NCBI GenBank assembly: GCA_037176705.1
Contig: CM073886.1
Location: 10,252,501-10,316,500, forward strand
Length of the DNA: 64,000 bases
Origin: Molossus alvarezi
Taxonomy: Eukaryota > Chordata > Mammalia > Chiroptera > Molossidae
Direction of reading: 5' to 3'
Within the stretch, counting starts at the first letter, position 1, and each line of letters starts with the position of its first letter. Shown in pieces: positions 51,604-61,984 of this stretch. The notes beneath the pieces are model-generated. The model was not told the DNA's origin. It saw nothing but the letters and a program-made list of their open reading frames with translations, and made no database searches. Made by a program: the position numbers and the translations under genes.

Positions 51604-51892
51604 GTCCTGCCCCAGGGAGCCCTTAACATACCAGAGTAACCTTAGCCCTGCGGGTGCCCACCCCAGATACCAAAATAGCCTGGCTTGGGGCCTTTCCTTT
51701 CTTGGAGGGCCTGCAGCAGCTGGAGTCCAGGGAGAGAGGGAGGAGGGAGTGAGTCTTGGGATGCATGTTTCACTAGGATCTGGGCTGGAAGGTGCCAGAG
51801 TTCAGAGAAGGCCCAAGCTGGGGCATAGCGCTTGCAGAGAGATGAACCAAGTCCCTTTACCCCTGAGTGGAGTGGGCCCATATTTAAATCCA

Positions 51893-51990
51893 GTAAATTT
51901 ATTGAGCACCTATAGTGTGCCAGATGCTGTACTGTGCTTTATGGGTGCACTTTGGCAAACATAACCCTCTTCTCATTTGGAGTTCACAGT
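51893..51990 (+). repeat. L2/MIR-like fragment
   Basis: 'tttattgagcacctatagtg' and 'gccagatgctgtactgtgc'. Confidence 0.6.
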
Positions 51991-52164
51991 CAAGAGAGGG
52001 TATGTGTGGGGGTAGTGGCAGAATTTAGAGGTGGGAGAGAGCCATCTGGGGAACCTGAAGGATCAGAAAGGTATACATTTTCTTCAAGGAGAGGGAGGAT
52101 TTTTTGAGGAAAGATGCAGAGCATAGAATCACTAGGTGTGAAGAGACTAGACAACCTAGGGCAG

Positions 52165-52290
52165 AGAGCTGCTATGTCATCTTGGGCTTTGTGCTTCAAC
52201 TCCCTGGCCCTTGATTTCCCCTTCTATAAAATGGGATATAATTCTCATCCCACAGAACTTGTAGATGCGAACACTATTTGCAAACAGTTT
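52165..52290 (-). repeat. MIR fragment
   Basis: 'tctataaaatgggatataat' clause. Confidence 0.6.
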
Positions 52291-52429
52291 AGTGAAATAT
52301 AATCATAGTTATTACTTAGGCCCTGCCTTGGTAGAACTTACAGTCCAGTTATGGAGACTGAATAAATTCAGGACATGACATAAAAGTAGAGGGCACAGCA
52401 GCCCTGTCTGGGAGCATGAAAATTACTAT

Positions 52430-52695
52430 GAAGACCAGTAGAAATGAGTCAGGTGAACATGAAGGAGCAGGTGTGCCATGCAGAGGACATGGATGGGCCA
52501 AGGCCTAGATACGTGAAAGATGATAAGTGTTCAGGTTGCCAGAATTGTGATAGGGCATGAGCAGAGGATGCAAGGGGCTGGAAACCTCTGATACTGGAAC
52601 TGGAGGGCGTTCAATGCCAGGCTGAGAGCTGAGACCTTGAGAAACTTGAAAAGGTTTGAAACAGGAGAAGGATATGGTCTAGTGTGAGTCTATAA
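52430..52695 (+). repeat. Ancient interspersed repeat, unnamed here
   Basis: Shares 'aatgccaggctgagagctg' with the 9100 copy ('gccaggcttgggagctgag'). Confidence 0.4.
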
Positions 52696-53882
52696 CCATG
52701 TTTTTGGATACTGGCTTGAAAGTTAGAACTCAGAGAAACCAAGAGGGAAATTAGTTGGTCTCCTGCTCTTGGTTGACTGGAATGGTCCGTGGCTTCTCTC
52801 TCCCTTCTGGGCAAGAACCAGCTTGGCTGACTGTGCAACTCTGAGGTCCTCTCTCCCAACCATCTAGACCTCAGAGCTCCAGTCCCCTCCATATAGTGGA
52901 GGTCTGGGGCAATAGTGGCTGAGGAAGCTCCAGGAGGCCCAAAGTTGGTAATAGCACCTCCTCTTCCTGCTCCCTCTAGGACCCAATGTCCTGAGCAAGG
53001 TGCCTCCTTCCCTCTCCCTCCTCCAGCCTCATGCCAATGCCTCTAAGACATTTTCTTTTCTGGGCACTGGGGCCCAACCACCTGTTGTCTCTAAGAGCTA
53101 AGAAACCACCCTAAACTTAGCAGCTGCCCTTGGCCTCCTGAACTGGCCCCTCCCTACCTCGTTTGACAGCTGCCTCACCTTATAAGGTTACTTTGGGGGT
53201 CCAGGCCAAGGGAGGAGCCCACTTATTACTGGGTTCTGGGAGGGAAGGAGAACTCCAAAGACAGGAATGGGGGAAGTGTTCAGGAAGCTTGGGTCAATTG
53301 GAAAGTATGGAAGTTGAGAAAGAGGTCAGCAGCAGTATATCTCAAACATTGAGTGGGAGTGAGTTCATAGGATCTGGGTCCGAGGAGCTTAAGAGAACTC
53401 AGAAACCAAGGAGGAACTGGGGAGTTAGACCTGACTGCAGTTTCGAGATGGTGCACTCTATGGAAATCGGCTGCCTCTAACCCTGGGGGCTCAGAGTAAT
53501 GGGTAATAGTGGTCAGAGAGAGAAGGGGCTCAGAAAGTTAGGACTTTGTGTTTGTGATCTAGGATAAGCTGAGGCGCTCATAAGATTGGGGTCTGGCTTC
53601 TTAGCAGAAAATGAGGAGCACAGAGAAATGTGGCAATGAGAGGACAGGAGTTGATAGAAGGATCTTGGATCCCCAAGAGAATAAGAACACAGATAGGGAT
53701 TTCATGGTATTGGGAATTCATGATTTGGGGCCTGGGATCCCTACTAGAATGGGGCACACTCAAAGTATGAGGTGTGAGGACTTGGGGCTTGGAATTCCCA
53801 TAGGAAATGGCGGATTCAGAGATGGGTCACTTAGAGTATTTGGGGGCTCTGGTTTACAGTCGCCTGGGCTTGAAGTGTTGGG

Positions 53883-54725
53883 ATTGGTTGCCGGGAGGAT
53901 GAGAATCAGAGCGGAGTGGAGGTGGAGAGTACTGAATCAGGGCACCGGATCTGTGTTAGAGCTCAGGGTCTCACATACCATCAGAGTTGGGGGGAGATCA
54001 GTAGCTGGATGGAGAATGGGGGCCCCCCGAAAGGACTCAGGCAGGGAAGCACGGCATTCTTATTGGCTAAGGGCTTCCTAATGCCCCCGGCCCCCGTCTC
54101 TTCGCGCTGTCCCCAACTGTCACCTCCCTCCTGCGCTAGTCTCCGGTTGTCACAGATATCCCTGGGCTGGCACCGCCTGCTGGCAGCACCCCTCCCCTTT
54201 GGGTACTGCCATTGGCTGAGACAGCTATCTATTTTCCTCTATTGCTAAAGTGAGAGAATGCGCTCATTGGTTGACGAGGTAAATTAATCGCAGATTTGGT
54301 CCGACCCCCTTCCACCCCACAGCTGTCATTCCTTCTGACCTTCTTGGGAGACGTAAAGAATAACTCAGCTCTTCCTATTGACTGCGGATGCTGTCTGTCA
54401 TTCCCAAATAGACGTCACTGTCCGTCAATTTGACGTCCGCCTATTCCCCTTTTCATTGGCTGCCTTTTTATTGTTCCTATTAGCCAGGCCCGCCTCTTCT
54501 CGCACAGTACCCGCCTTCTTCCGCGGTTATTTACTCTTTCGCTATTTTTATTGGCCATGAGGTTCAGTTTTCTCTTTTTCTATTAGTTACTTTTTTCGTT
54601 CTGCCTCCTCCTGCCTTCACTCGCCCTCTCACTGGTCTTATACGTTTCCTCCATTTCCCCTTCCCACCTCCAACCTCAGCCACCCGCCCAACGATTGGTA
54701 GAAACCCAGTTCCCTTTCTCCTATT
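53883..54725 (+). promoter_or_regulatory. Array of inverted CCAAT boxes (ATTGG)
   Basis: Exact ATTGG at 53883, 54062, 54211, 54266, 54455, 54550 and 54694, plus near misses (54376, 54477, 54580, 54721), all in one orientation. CRE-like GACGTCAC (54411) and TGACGTCC (54431) lie between them. Upstream of TBC1D10B. Confidence 0.55.
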
Positions 54726-54749
54726 ATTCGTCCAAGCCCTCTAACGAGG

Positions 54750-55400
54750 CGGGAGCAAAAAGAAGCGCGATGGGACGGCCCGCGCGCAGGCGTGAAATGC
54801 CAAAACGCTGGCCGCTTAGCCGGCAACCGGGGGTGTGCGCAGGCGCGAGGTCGGTCGCTTGCCTAAAGCAGGAGGGAGGGGGCGGCGGCGAGAGAGCGCT
54901 AGGGGTGAGAGGGCGCGAGCGAAACCTGGGCGCCAGGCGCCTCCGGACCCCAGCGCCGCCTCCGCGGGCCCGGCGGCCGCCCGCGCGCCGTCCCCGCCCC
55001 TGGCGCGCGCCGGGCCGCGCCCTTCACCTTCTCCCCTACCTCGGCGGGCGGCGCGGAGCGGCCTAAGGGGCGGCGCCTTCTGCGGCCGTCCCGGCGGGGG
55101 GGATGTGAGGGGCGGCCCGCGGCCATGGAGACGGGCCCAGCTCCCCTTGTGGCCCCGCCACGCCGTCATGGCGCCCCCGCGGCCCCCTCGCCGCCGCCCC
55201 GCGGCTCTCGGGCCGGGCCCCTCTTGGTGGTGGCTCCGGGGCCACCAGTGACCACGGCCACTTCAGCCCCGGTCACCCTGGTGGCCCCCGGGGAGGCGCG
55301 GCCCGCCGGGGTACAGGAGCCGACCCAGACCGCGGCCCCGGCCCCGGCCCCGACGGTCACGGGCAGCACGGTGGTGATGCTAACTCCTGAGGCCATACCC
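54750..55400. promoter_or_regulatory. TBC1D10B: CpG island, TBC1D10B promoter and exon 1
   Basis: Very CpG-dense block surrounding the TBC1D10B start codon; no TATA box. Confidence 0.85.
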
Positions 55401-56044
55401 GAAGCTCAGGTCTCCCCAGGCCCAGAGCCCCTGGTGCCCGCGGCAGTAGCAGGAGACCAGACTTCAGTGGCTCAGGCCCAAGGGGCAGACTCTCCAAAGA
55501 CGAAGGAAACTAGGACCTCACCCATCTCTGGACCAGGTACCTCCACTGGGACCCCTTCCAGAACGGCTCCTGGAGCCCTGGCCGCCAAACCCCCGCTTGC
55601 CCCCAAGCCGGGAACCACAGTGGCCTCAGGAGTGGCTGCACGGATTGCAGCAGTGACAACAGGACAGGTGACAATTGGACATGGAGCTGCAACATCAGCA
55701 TCAACAGGACAGGTTCCAGACGACCCTTCAGGGTCTGGCACAGGCCCTTCAGGGACTAGTGAGGCTCTGGTAGCTGTTGTGATGGTGACCCCTGCTCCAG
55801 AGCCTGCTGAAAACTCTCAGGACCTAGGCTCCACGTCCAGCCTGGGACCTGGCATCTCTGGGCCTCGAGGGCAGGCTCCGGACACTCTGAGCTATTTGGA
55901 CTCCGTGAGCCTCATGTCTGGGACCTTGGAGTCCTTGGCGGATGATGTGAGCTCCATGGGCTCAGACTCGGAGATAAATGGGCTGGCCCTGCGGAAGACG
56001 GACAAGTATGGCTTCCTTGGGGGCAGCCAGTATTCAGGCAGCCT
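55125..56044 (+). CDS. TBC1D10B: TBC1D10B exon 1
   Basis: 306 codons plus two bases; donor CT|GTGAGT inside 'ggcagcctgtgagtacc'. Reading through the donor would stop at once. Confidence 0.96.
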
Positions 56045-59000
56045 GTGAGTACCAAGTGGGCACCCAGTGGGACTGCTTCAGGGAAGCAGAGGTTTGGGGA
56101 AAAAGAAGCACCTTGCCCAGATTCTGGCAGCCTAGCCTCTTCTGAGGATCTAGTGGTGATTAGTGGGCATGGACTACTTGGCAATTCCTATCATGCCCTA
56201 GAGCATCCTCATCCTGAAGTTTCTGCACACTTGTGAATTTCAGAGCAGGTATCAGAGTTCTGTCCAAGTTGAGCCTCAGCTTTGCCTTTGGTGTGTTGTG
56301 TGCCCTTGAGCTAGTGTCTTATCCATTTCTGTGCCTCAGTTTTCTCTTTGAAGTGAAAGGTTGAATGAGATGATATTTAAGATCATCCCAGCTCCTTCAT
56401 ATGAAACTCCAGCTTTGGGCCAGATATTCTAGAGAGTTGGCTGGGCAGTGGTTCTGGTAGAGATCTTTGGTTCCATAGTGGGAAAGGTCTGGGAGGGAAG
56501 CAGGCATCTTACCTTCCTGGCAGCCTTAGGTCTGATGGGGTGGGGAGAAGTCTGGTTGGAGGAGAGGAGACGAGACCCTGTGAAACAGAAGGACAGACAA
56601 TCTTGTTTTCACTGAGGAAAGGGGGTGGGGAAGTCCTCTTCCCCATTTCCTCATCTCTCCAGCCCAGCTTACTCTTTCCTAGTTCCCTCCAGGGGCCTGA
56701 GTCATTCCTGAGGTGGGGGTGTGATCACCTCTAACTTCTTCCTTCTCTCTGTTTGGATCCTGCCTATTGTTCCCCTGCCCCTGTAACCTGCTGGTCAGTT
56801 CAGCCTCACCTGAGCACCTAGGTAGCAGGCCCTGTACAGGATATTAAGGATAGAACAGTCATTTCAAATTGCTCATCATCTAAACTCTTGGTTTCAGTGT
56901 ATGCTAGGTTTAGCTTAGAGATCATCAGAGGATTTTGTTAGCATGTAGGGAATGGATATTTTGCCCATTCTGGTAATCCAGCTGAAGCTGATCTGAATCT
57001 TGAAGAATGTGTAGGATTTAGTCATGACTGGGCCTGTTGAAGTTGGTGGGGGACCTGCCTGGTGGTGTTGGGGGAAGCACTGTGAGTATGTATTCCAGGC
57101 AGAGTTTATAATCCAAAAAAAATGAGAAAACCTTTGAGCACCAACATTCATGGTTCTATGAGGGGAAGGCAACTGAAGTTTGACCCTGATGCTTTCCCAT
57201 GCACGAGGGATGTGTTGTTGTACCCAATGTACAGATGAAGAAGCAGTTGAGCGAACTGCCTCACTCAATCTGGATTCCTGTGACCAGTGGTTCTCTCCTC
57301 AATGCTATCCTAAGGAACTTGGATTGAATTGGATTTTAGTGAGCCCCACTTGTGTGCTGGGCACTGTACTGAGTGCTGTTTCTCTGCTTTGTAGTTTGGT
57401 CCCTCTAAAATCCATCATCCATGCTGGAGGAAATCTCTGAGGCAAGGCTGACTGGGCCACATGTACCTTAAAAACTTTTAGTGGCTCTCACTGGCCACAG
57501 GATAAAGTCCAAGTGCTTTAGCTTACACATAGGCTCCCTTATTTTCTAGCTCTGCCAGACTCTCTGGTCTTCTCTCCTACCACTCCTCACCATGCACTTA
57601 GTGCTATTGTCCTGTTGAACTGATTCATGCTCAGGCCAGGGATGCCTTTCTCCCCCTTATTTTCCTGCTAAATTCTACTCAGTCTTTTGTGACTTACCTC
57701 ACATGTCATGTCCCCTTCTCCAGGAAGACTTCCCTGGTATCTGCTTCCCCTACTCCTATTAGATGCCTTTTCTGTGCACTTTTGTCACTGCATTTTATAC
57801 ACCATATTGTAATTATTTCCCTTGGTAGATTGTGACCCTCTTGAGGGCAGGAAAGCTTTTTTTACTCTTCCTGGTCTTTAGTAGAGTTTGGAACTGACTT
57901 ATGATAGAGATTAATGAGAGAGTTTCTGTTTAAGGCACTTCTAGGACAAAAGGAACTAATATTTAACAAGTCCATCCTTTTAATAGTCCTTTATGTACTA
58001 TATTCAGTATTTTTTTTAATGTTTTTATTGATTTTTTTTTTTTTTTTGGTATATGCCACTAGAGGGAACCGAACCTGGGACTCTCTGGTCCGCAGGCCAA
58101 CGCTCCAACTGCTGAGCCAAACCGGCCAGGACTTACTGATTTTTTTTAAAGAGAGAGATTGAAAAACATCAATATGAGAGAGAAACATCAATTGGCTTCC
58201 TCCTGCACGGCCCCTACTGGGGATCGAGCCCAAAGCCGGGGCATGCACTCTGACTGGGAATCAAACTGGGACCTCTCAGTCCATGGGACAATGCTCAATC
58301 CACTGACCCACACCAGCCGGGCTCAGTAGTCTTCTCATAACTTTGTGATGTAGGTGGTGACATCTCTTTTTATAGACAAGGAAGAGACTCAGGTTATAAC
58401 TTGTCAAGACAACCTAATTACTAAGGGACAGAACTGGGATTTGACCTCAGGTCTGTCTGGAAAGCCAAGTTCTTTCTTCCATTCCACTCACATCTGGTAT
58501 TGGCTCAAGTAACAGTTTCAAGACTGATGGGGGCCCTGGCTGGGTAGTTTAGAGCATCATCTCAAGATGCCAAATTTGCTGGTTCAATCCCCATTCAGGG
58601 CACATACAAGAAGAATCAGCCAATGAATGCATAAATAAGTGGAACAACAAATTGATCTCTCTCTCTCTACTCCCCCCCAAATCAATAAATTAAAAAATTT
58701 TAAAGTTAAAAAGAAGCCTGGCCAGTTTTGCTCAGTGGTTAGAGCATTGTCCCCTGCACCAAAGAGTCCTGGGTTTCCAAAGAGTCTTGGGTTTGATTCC
58801 AGTCAAGGGCATGTACTTCAGTTGAGGTTTGGTCCTGGCCCTGGTTGGGGTCATGCGGGAGGCAACCAATCAATGTGTCTCTCTCCACCCCTCCCTCTCA
58901 TTCTATCTGAAAGTAAATGGTAAAATATTCTTGGGTAAGGATTTAAAAAAAAAAAAAGATCCTGGGTTTGATTACCAGTCAGTGACATGTGTACCTGGGT

Positions 59001-61315
59001 TGCAAGTTCAATCCCACCCCAGTCAGGGTCATGCGGGAGGCAACCAATTGATGTGTCTCTCTCACAGAGATGTTTCTCTCTCTCTTTTTTTTATCCTCAC
59101 GCGAGGACATTTTTCCATTTTTTTGTTCAGGTAGAGTGGGAGGGATAGAGAGGAAGAGAGAGAGAGAAAAACATTGATGTGAAAGGGACACATCGAGTGG
59201 CTGCCTCCTGCATGACCCAACTGGGCCGGGGACAAACTGCAACCACGGTATATGCCCTTAGCGGGAACCAAACCTGGGACTCTGTGGACCACAGGCCAAC
59301 GCTCTAACCGCTGAGCCAAACCAGCCAGGGCTCTATGTTTCTTTCTCTTTCTCTCCCTCTCTCTTTCTCTCTCGCCCTCCCCCCTCTCCCTCCCTATCCC
59401 ATTCCCTTCCTCCCTTCCACTGTCTCTAAAAATCAGTGGAAAAAATATCCTCAGTGGAATCAATGGGAAAATAATCCTTTGTATTAACAACAACAACAAA
59501 AAAGTAAAACAAAAAAAAAAGATTGATGGGGCATCTTTAATGTGAAGTTCTGACAGAACAGTGGGCAAACAGTGTAAGGAAAGCTTCATTTGCCTGGGAA
59601 TCAGGCGGTTTCAGGGAGGAGGAGGTAGAGAGAATTGCAGATGGCCTAAGGGATCTCAAGAGTCTGATAGGCCCTGGCCAGTTTGGCTCAGCGGTTGGAG
59701 CGTCGGCCTGCAGACCAAAGAGCCCCGGGTTCAGTTCCCGCTAGGGGCACGTACCAAAAAAAAAAAAAGTCTGATAGCAGGAAACTTGGACAGTTGCTTC
59801 TAAGGCGACAGAGAAGTACATTTATTTTATATTTTATTTTATGGATTATAATTGTTATTACTTCCTACACCTTTGCTATGTGTTATCTCTTATAAACTCT
59901 CAGGTAGATATTTTCTCTCTGTCTTATAAATGAGGGAATTGAGGCTTAGTGGAATTAAGTGACTTCCCTAAGGTCATACAATAAAGAAGTGGTAAAGCTA
60001 GAAGTTGGAACCAGGGCTAATGCACAGTATGGTTTTAAATATTCTATATTCTTTCCCCAAAATTATGTACATCAGAGGTGGGATTTAAACACACTTCTGT
60101 ATATAGAGATCCAACATGAAAACACAATCTTTGTGCAGAGATTCCTTCCTATGGGAAGAAGTCCTTTCAGTTTGGTGAATTAGGGCCTTGGATAGTCAAG
60201 TGGCCAGACCTCTATGTTTGGCAACTCACAAAATGCTTTTTTTTAAATCCTCACCCGAGGACATTTTTGCATTTATCTTCAGATAGAGCAGGAGGGAGAC
60301 AGGGAAGGAGGGAGAGAGAGAGAAACATTGATGTGAGAGAGGCACATCGACTGGCTGCCACCCACACAACCCCAACCAGGGCCAGGGATAAACTGCAACT
60401 GAGGTATGTGCCCTTAATGGGGACTGAACCCGGGACTCTCTGGTCCACCAGCTGATGCTCTAACTGCTGAGCCAAACTGGCTAGGGCACTTACAAAATGC
60501 TTTTATGTCCAGTCTCTCATTTGAGCCTGGGGAGGTGGCTTGCCTCAGTTCACCCAGAAGTCCAGGCTTTATACTATTGCTACTTACCCTTTCCATGCTC
60601 CCCCCATCCTGCAGAGAGAGCTCCATTCCCGTGGATGTGGCTCGGCAGCGGGAGCTCAAGTGGCTGGAGATGTTCAATAACTGGGATAAGTGGCTGTCAC
60701 GGCGTTTTCAGAAGGTTTGAGAAGGCTAAGTGGTGGGCAGGGCAGTGCACGAGGGGTGGGGGCAGGGTGGGCCCCTGTGCTCTGGGGAAGCCCAGGAACA
60801 TGATAGTATCTACTCTCTGGACCACTGTTGGGGAGAGTTGGTAGTTGGGCCTGGGGGAAGGAGTAGCTTTAAAGATAGACCAGGCCAGGTCTAGTGGAGT
60901 CAAGCCTATGGATTTGGGAGGGGTGTCCCAGGGAGCCTGAGGATTGCTGGAGAAAAGTTGGAGGCTCCGCCAGTCCCTGAAGCTGTCCCCCTGCCTGCCA
61001 CTCTGCCTTAGGTGAAGCTGCGCTGCCGGAAGGGGATACCCTCCTCCCTCAGAGCCAAGGCCTGGCAATATCTGTCAAATAGCAAAGAACTTCTGGAGCA
61101 GAATCCGGGAAAGTTTGAGGTGTGTCCAGGGTGTGGGGACATGTGACACTGGGTGAAGGATATCATCAGCTGCCCCCGGATCCTGAGGTAATTCTTGTCC
61201 CACTGCAGGAGCTGGAACGGGCTCCTGGGGACCCCAAGTGGCTGGATGTGATTGAGAAGGACCTGCACCGCCAGTTCCCTTTCCATGAGATGTTTGCTGC
61301 TCGAGGGGGACATGG
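55125..61315 (+). CDS. TBC1D10B: TBC1D10B, Rab GTPase-activating protein (5' part, continues beyond window)
   Basis: TBC-domain protein that stimulates GTP hydrolysis by Rab GTPases in membrane traffic (human EPI64B; known from the family). Coding exons 55125..56044, 60615..60714, 61012..61119, 61209..61315, in frame, giving residues 1-411 of a protein I recall as about 808 aa. Residues 1-240 are low-complexity Ala/Pro/Thr/Gly. Residues 250-306 are conserved ([38 protein letters not shown]). The TBC domain starts near 340 with [15 protein letters not shown], which carries the R-x-x-x-W signature (R354, W358). The catalytic Arg- and Gln-finger motifs lie in exons beyond 64000. Start codon at 55125 chosen as the first in-frame ATG, with [19 protein letters not shown] matching the human N-terminus. 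Confidence 0.96.
56285..56390 (-). repeat. MIR fragment
   Basis: 'tttctgtgcctcagttttct' clause followed by 'gaatgagatgata'. Confidence 0.6.
57470..57905 (+). repeat. L2 LINE 3' end
   Basis: Classic L2 order: 'aagtccaagtgcttt', 'ccaggaagacttccctgg', 'tgtgcacttttgtcac', 'ctcttgagggcaggaaa'. Confidence 0.8.
58020..58323 (-). repeat. SINE, P type, split by an H element
   Basis: Main part 58133-58323. Confidence 0.8.
58042..58132 (-). repeat. SINE, H type, nested in P
   Basis: Inserted in the tail of a P element; 'ttattgatttttttt' (58025) and 'ttactgatttttttt' (58133) bracket it. Confidence 0.85.
58330..58500 (+). repeat. MIR element
   Basis: 'atagacaaggaagagactca' and 'cagaactgggatttgac'; its start is marked by the P insertion. 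Confidence 0.7.
58528..58690 (+). repeat. SINE, O type
   Basis: Best-preserved O copy: 'ggttcaatccccattcaggg' and 'tgaatgcataaataagtgg'. Confidence 0.75.
58708..58957 (+). repeat. SINE, V-related
   Basis: Diverged V with a short internal duplication ('agagtcctgggttt' / 'agagtcttgggttt'). Confidence 0.78.
58960..59470 (+). repeat. SINE, V-related, split by a V copy
   Basis: Parts 58960-59084 and 59332-59470 around a minus-strand V. Confidence 0.7.
59089..59331 (-). repeat. SINE, V type, nested
   Basis: Near-consensus V inside another V at its 'atgtttctctctc' stretch. Confidence 0.88.
59672..59768 (+). repeat. SINE, H type (head only)
   Basis: Clean copy with A-tail; TSD 'agtctgatag' at 59661 and 59769. 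Confidence 0.92.
59870..60025 (+). repeat. MIR element
   Basis: 'aagtgacttccctaaggtca' and 'aagctagaagttggaacc'. Confidence 0.75.
60243..60486 (-). repeat. SINE, V type
   Basis: TSD 'cacaaaatgctttt' (60227) / 'tacaaaatgctttt' (60491). Confidence 0.9.
60615..60714 (+). CDS. TBC1D10B: TBC1D10B exon 2
   Basis: [19 protein letters not shown] to RRFQK; donor AAG|GTTTGA is a weak variant. Confidence 0.95.
61012..61119 (+). CDS. TBC1D10B: TBC1D10B exon 3 (TBC domain start)
   Basis: [19 protein letters not shown] to EQNPGKFE; donor GTGTGT. Confidence 0.96.
61209..61315 (+). CDS. TBC1D10B: TBC1D10B exon 4
   Basis: [19 protein letters not shown] to MFAARGGHG; donor GTAAGG splits Gly412. Confidence 0.96.
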
Positions 61316-61804
61316 GTAAGGTGGCCTGACCATGTAGGTCAGTTAGCAAACACTTTTTGAAGGCTCCAGGTGGATACAGGACTAGGTTGAAAGCAGATCA
61401 TGCTGTCCAGGACTTCTAGAAGGCTGGTCCTTCGTGGATAGAGTGTCAAGCCATATTGAAGGAAGTGTCCTGGGAAGAAGCCTCTGACTTGGTGGGTGTG
61501 GGTGCGGGGGCTATTGTGGGGGCAGGAAAGGGAGACACATCAAGGGCCGATGGCATTTGAGCTGGGTTTTGAAGGCTAGATGGGAGTAGAGCAGGGGACA
61601 GGTTTTTCCTGCCTGGGGGTTATGTAAGCTGTGTTTGGGCAGTGTTGTTGGGTAGAGCTGAAGCTGGAAAAGCAATTTAGGGCCGGATGACCAAAGGTCC
61701 TTAAATGCTGTGGCAAGGCACTTGGATTTTTGTTCTTTATCCCAGGCTTCCTCAAGATGTATACTGCTCCCCAGTAATGTGCGAGATAGTTTTTTATCAA
61801 TAAG

Positions 61805-61960
61805 TTCATTCCTTCAGCAAATATTTATTGAGCACCTGCTATCTGCTAGTCACTCTGCTAGTCATAGGAGACAGCATTGAACAAGAGACAAAAACTCCTG
61901 CCCTCATGTTTTAATGGGGATAGACAATAAGATGAAGGAAAGTATGTTGTATGTGAAATA
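61805..61960 (+). repeat. L2-like fragment
   Basis: 'caaatatttattgagcacct' then 'ttgaacaagagacaaaaac' and 'ctgccctcatg'. Confidence 0.7.
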
Positions 61961-61984
61961 AATGATGGTGGGTATTAAAGAAGA

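Larger units (their letters stand above)
51604..54750. other. MYLPF-TBC1D10B intergenic region, free of Ves SINEs
   Basis: Head-to-head genes. Apart from the ancient fragments listed, 52700-53380 shows nothing nameable. 53380-53880 has degenerate repeated phrases, and 53880-54720 carries the inverted CCAAT array. Confidence 0.6.
56045..60614 (+). other. TBC1D10B: TBC1D10B intron 1
   Basis: 4570 bp. The first 2 kb hold only an old MIR piece (56285-56390) and unassigned sequence; 57470-57905 is L2; SINEs begin at 58.0 kb. Confidence 0.9.

Noticed and set aside
53163..54248. Frames of 105-156 aa between MYLPF and TBC1D10B
   Set aside because: No recognisable domain, splice context or conservation that I can assess; they overlap the degenerate repeat and CCAAT array.
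54816..55251. Arg/Pro-rich frames around the TBC1D10B start
   Set aside because: Compositional shadows in a CpG island; the in-frame METGPAPLV product is recognised.
3000..60000. Regular direct repeats considered as a CRISPR array or prokaryotic element
   Set aside because: Eukaryotic DNA; the repeats are dispersed SINEs with TSDs and variable spacing.
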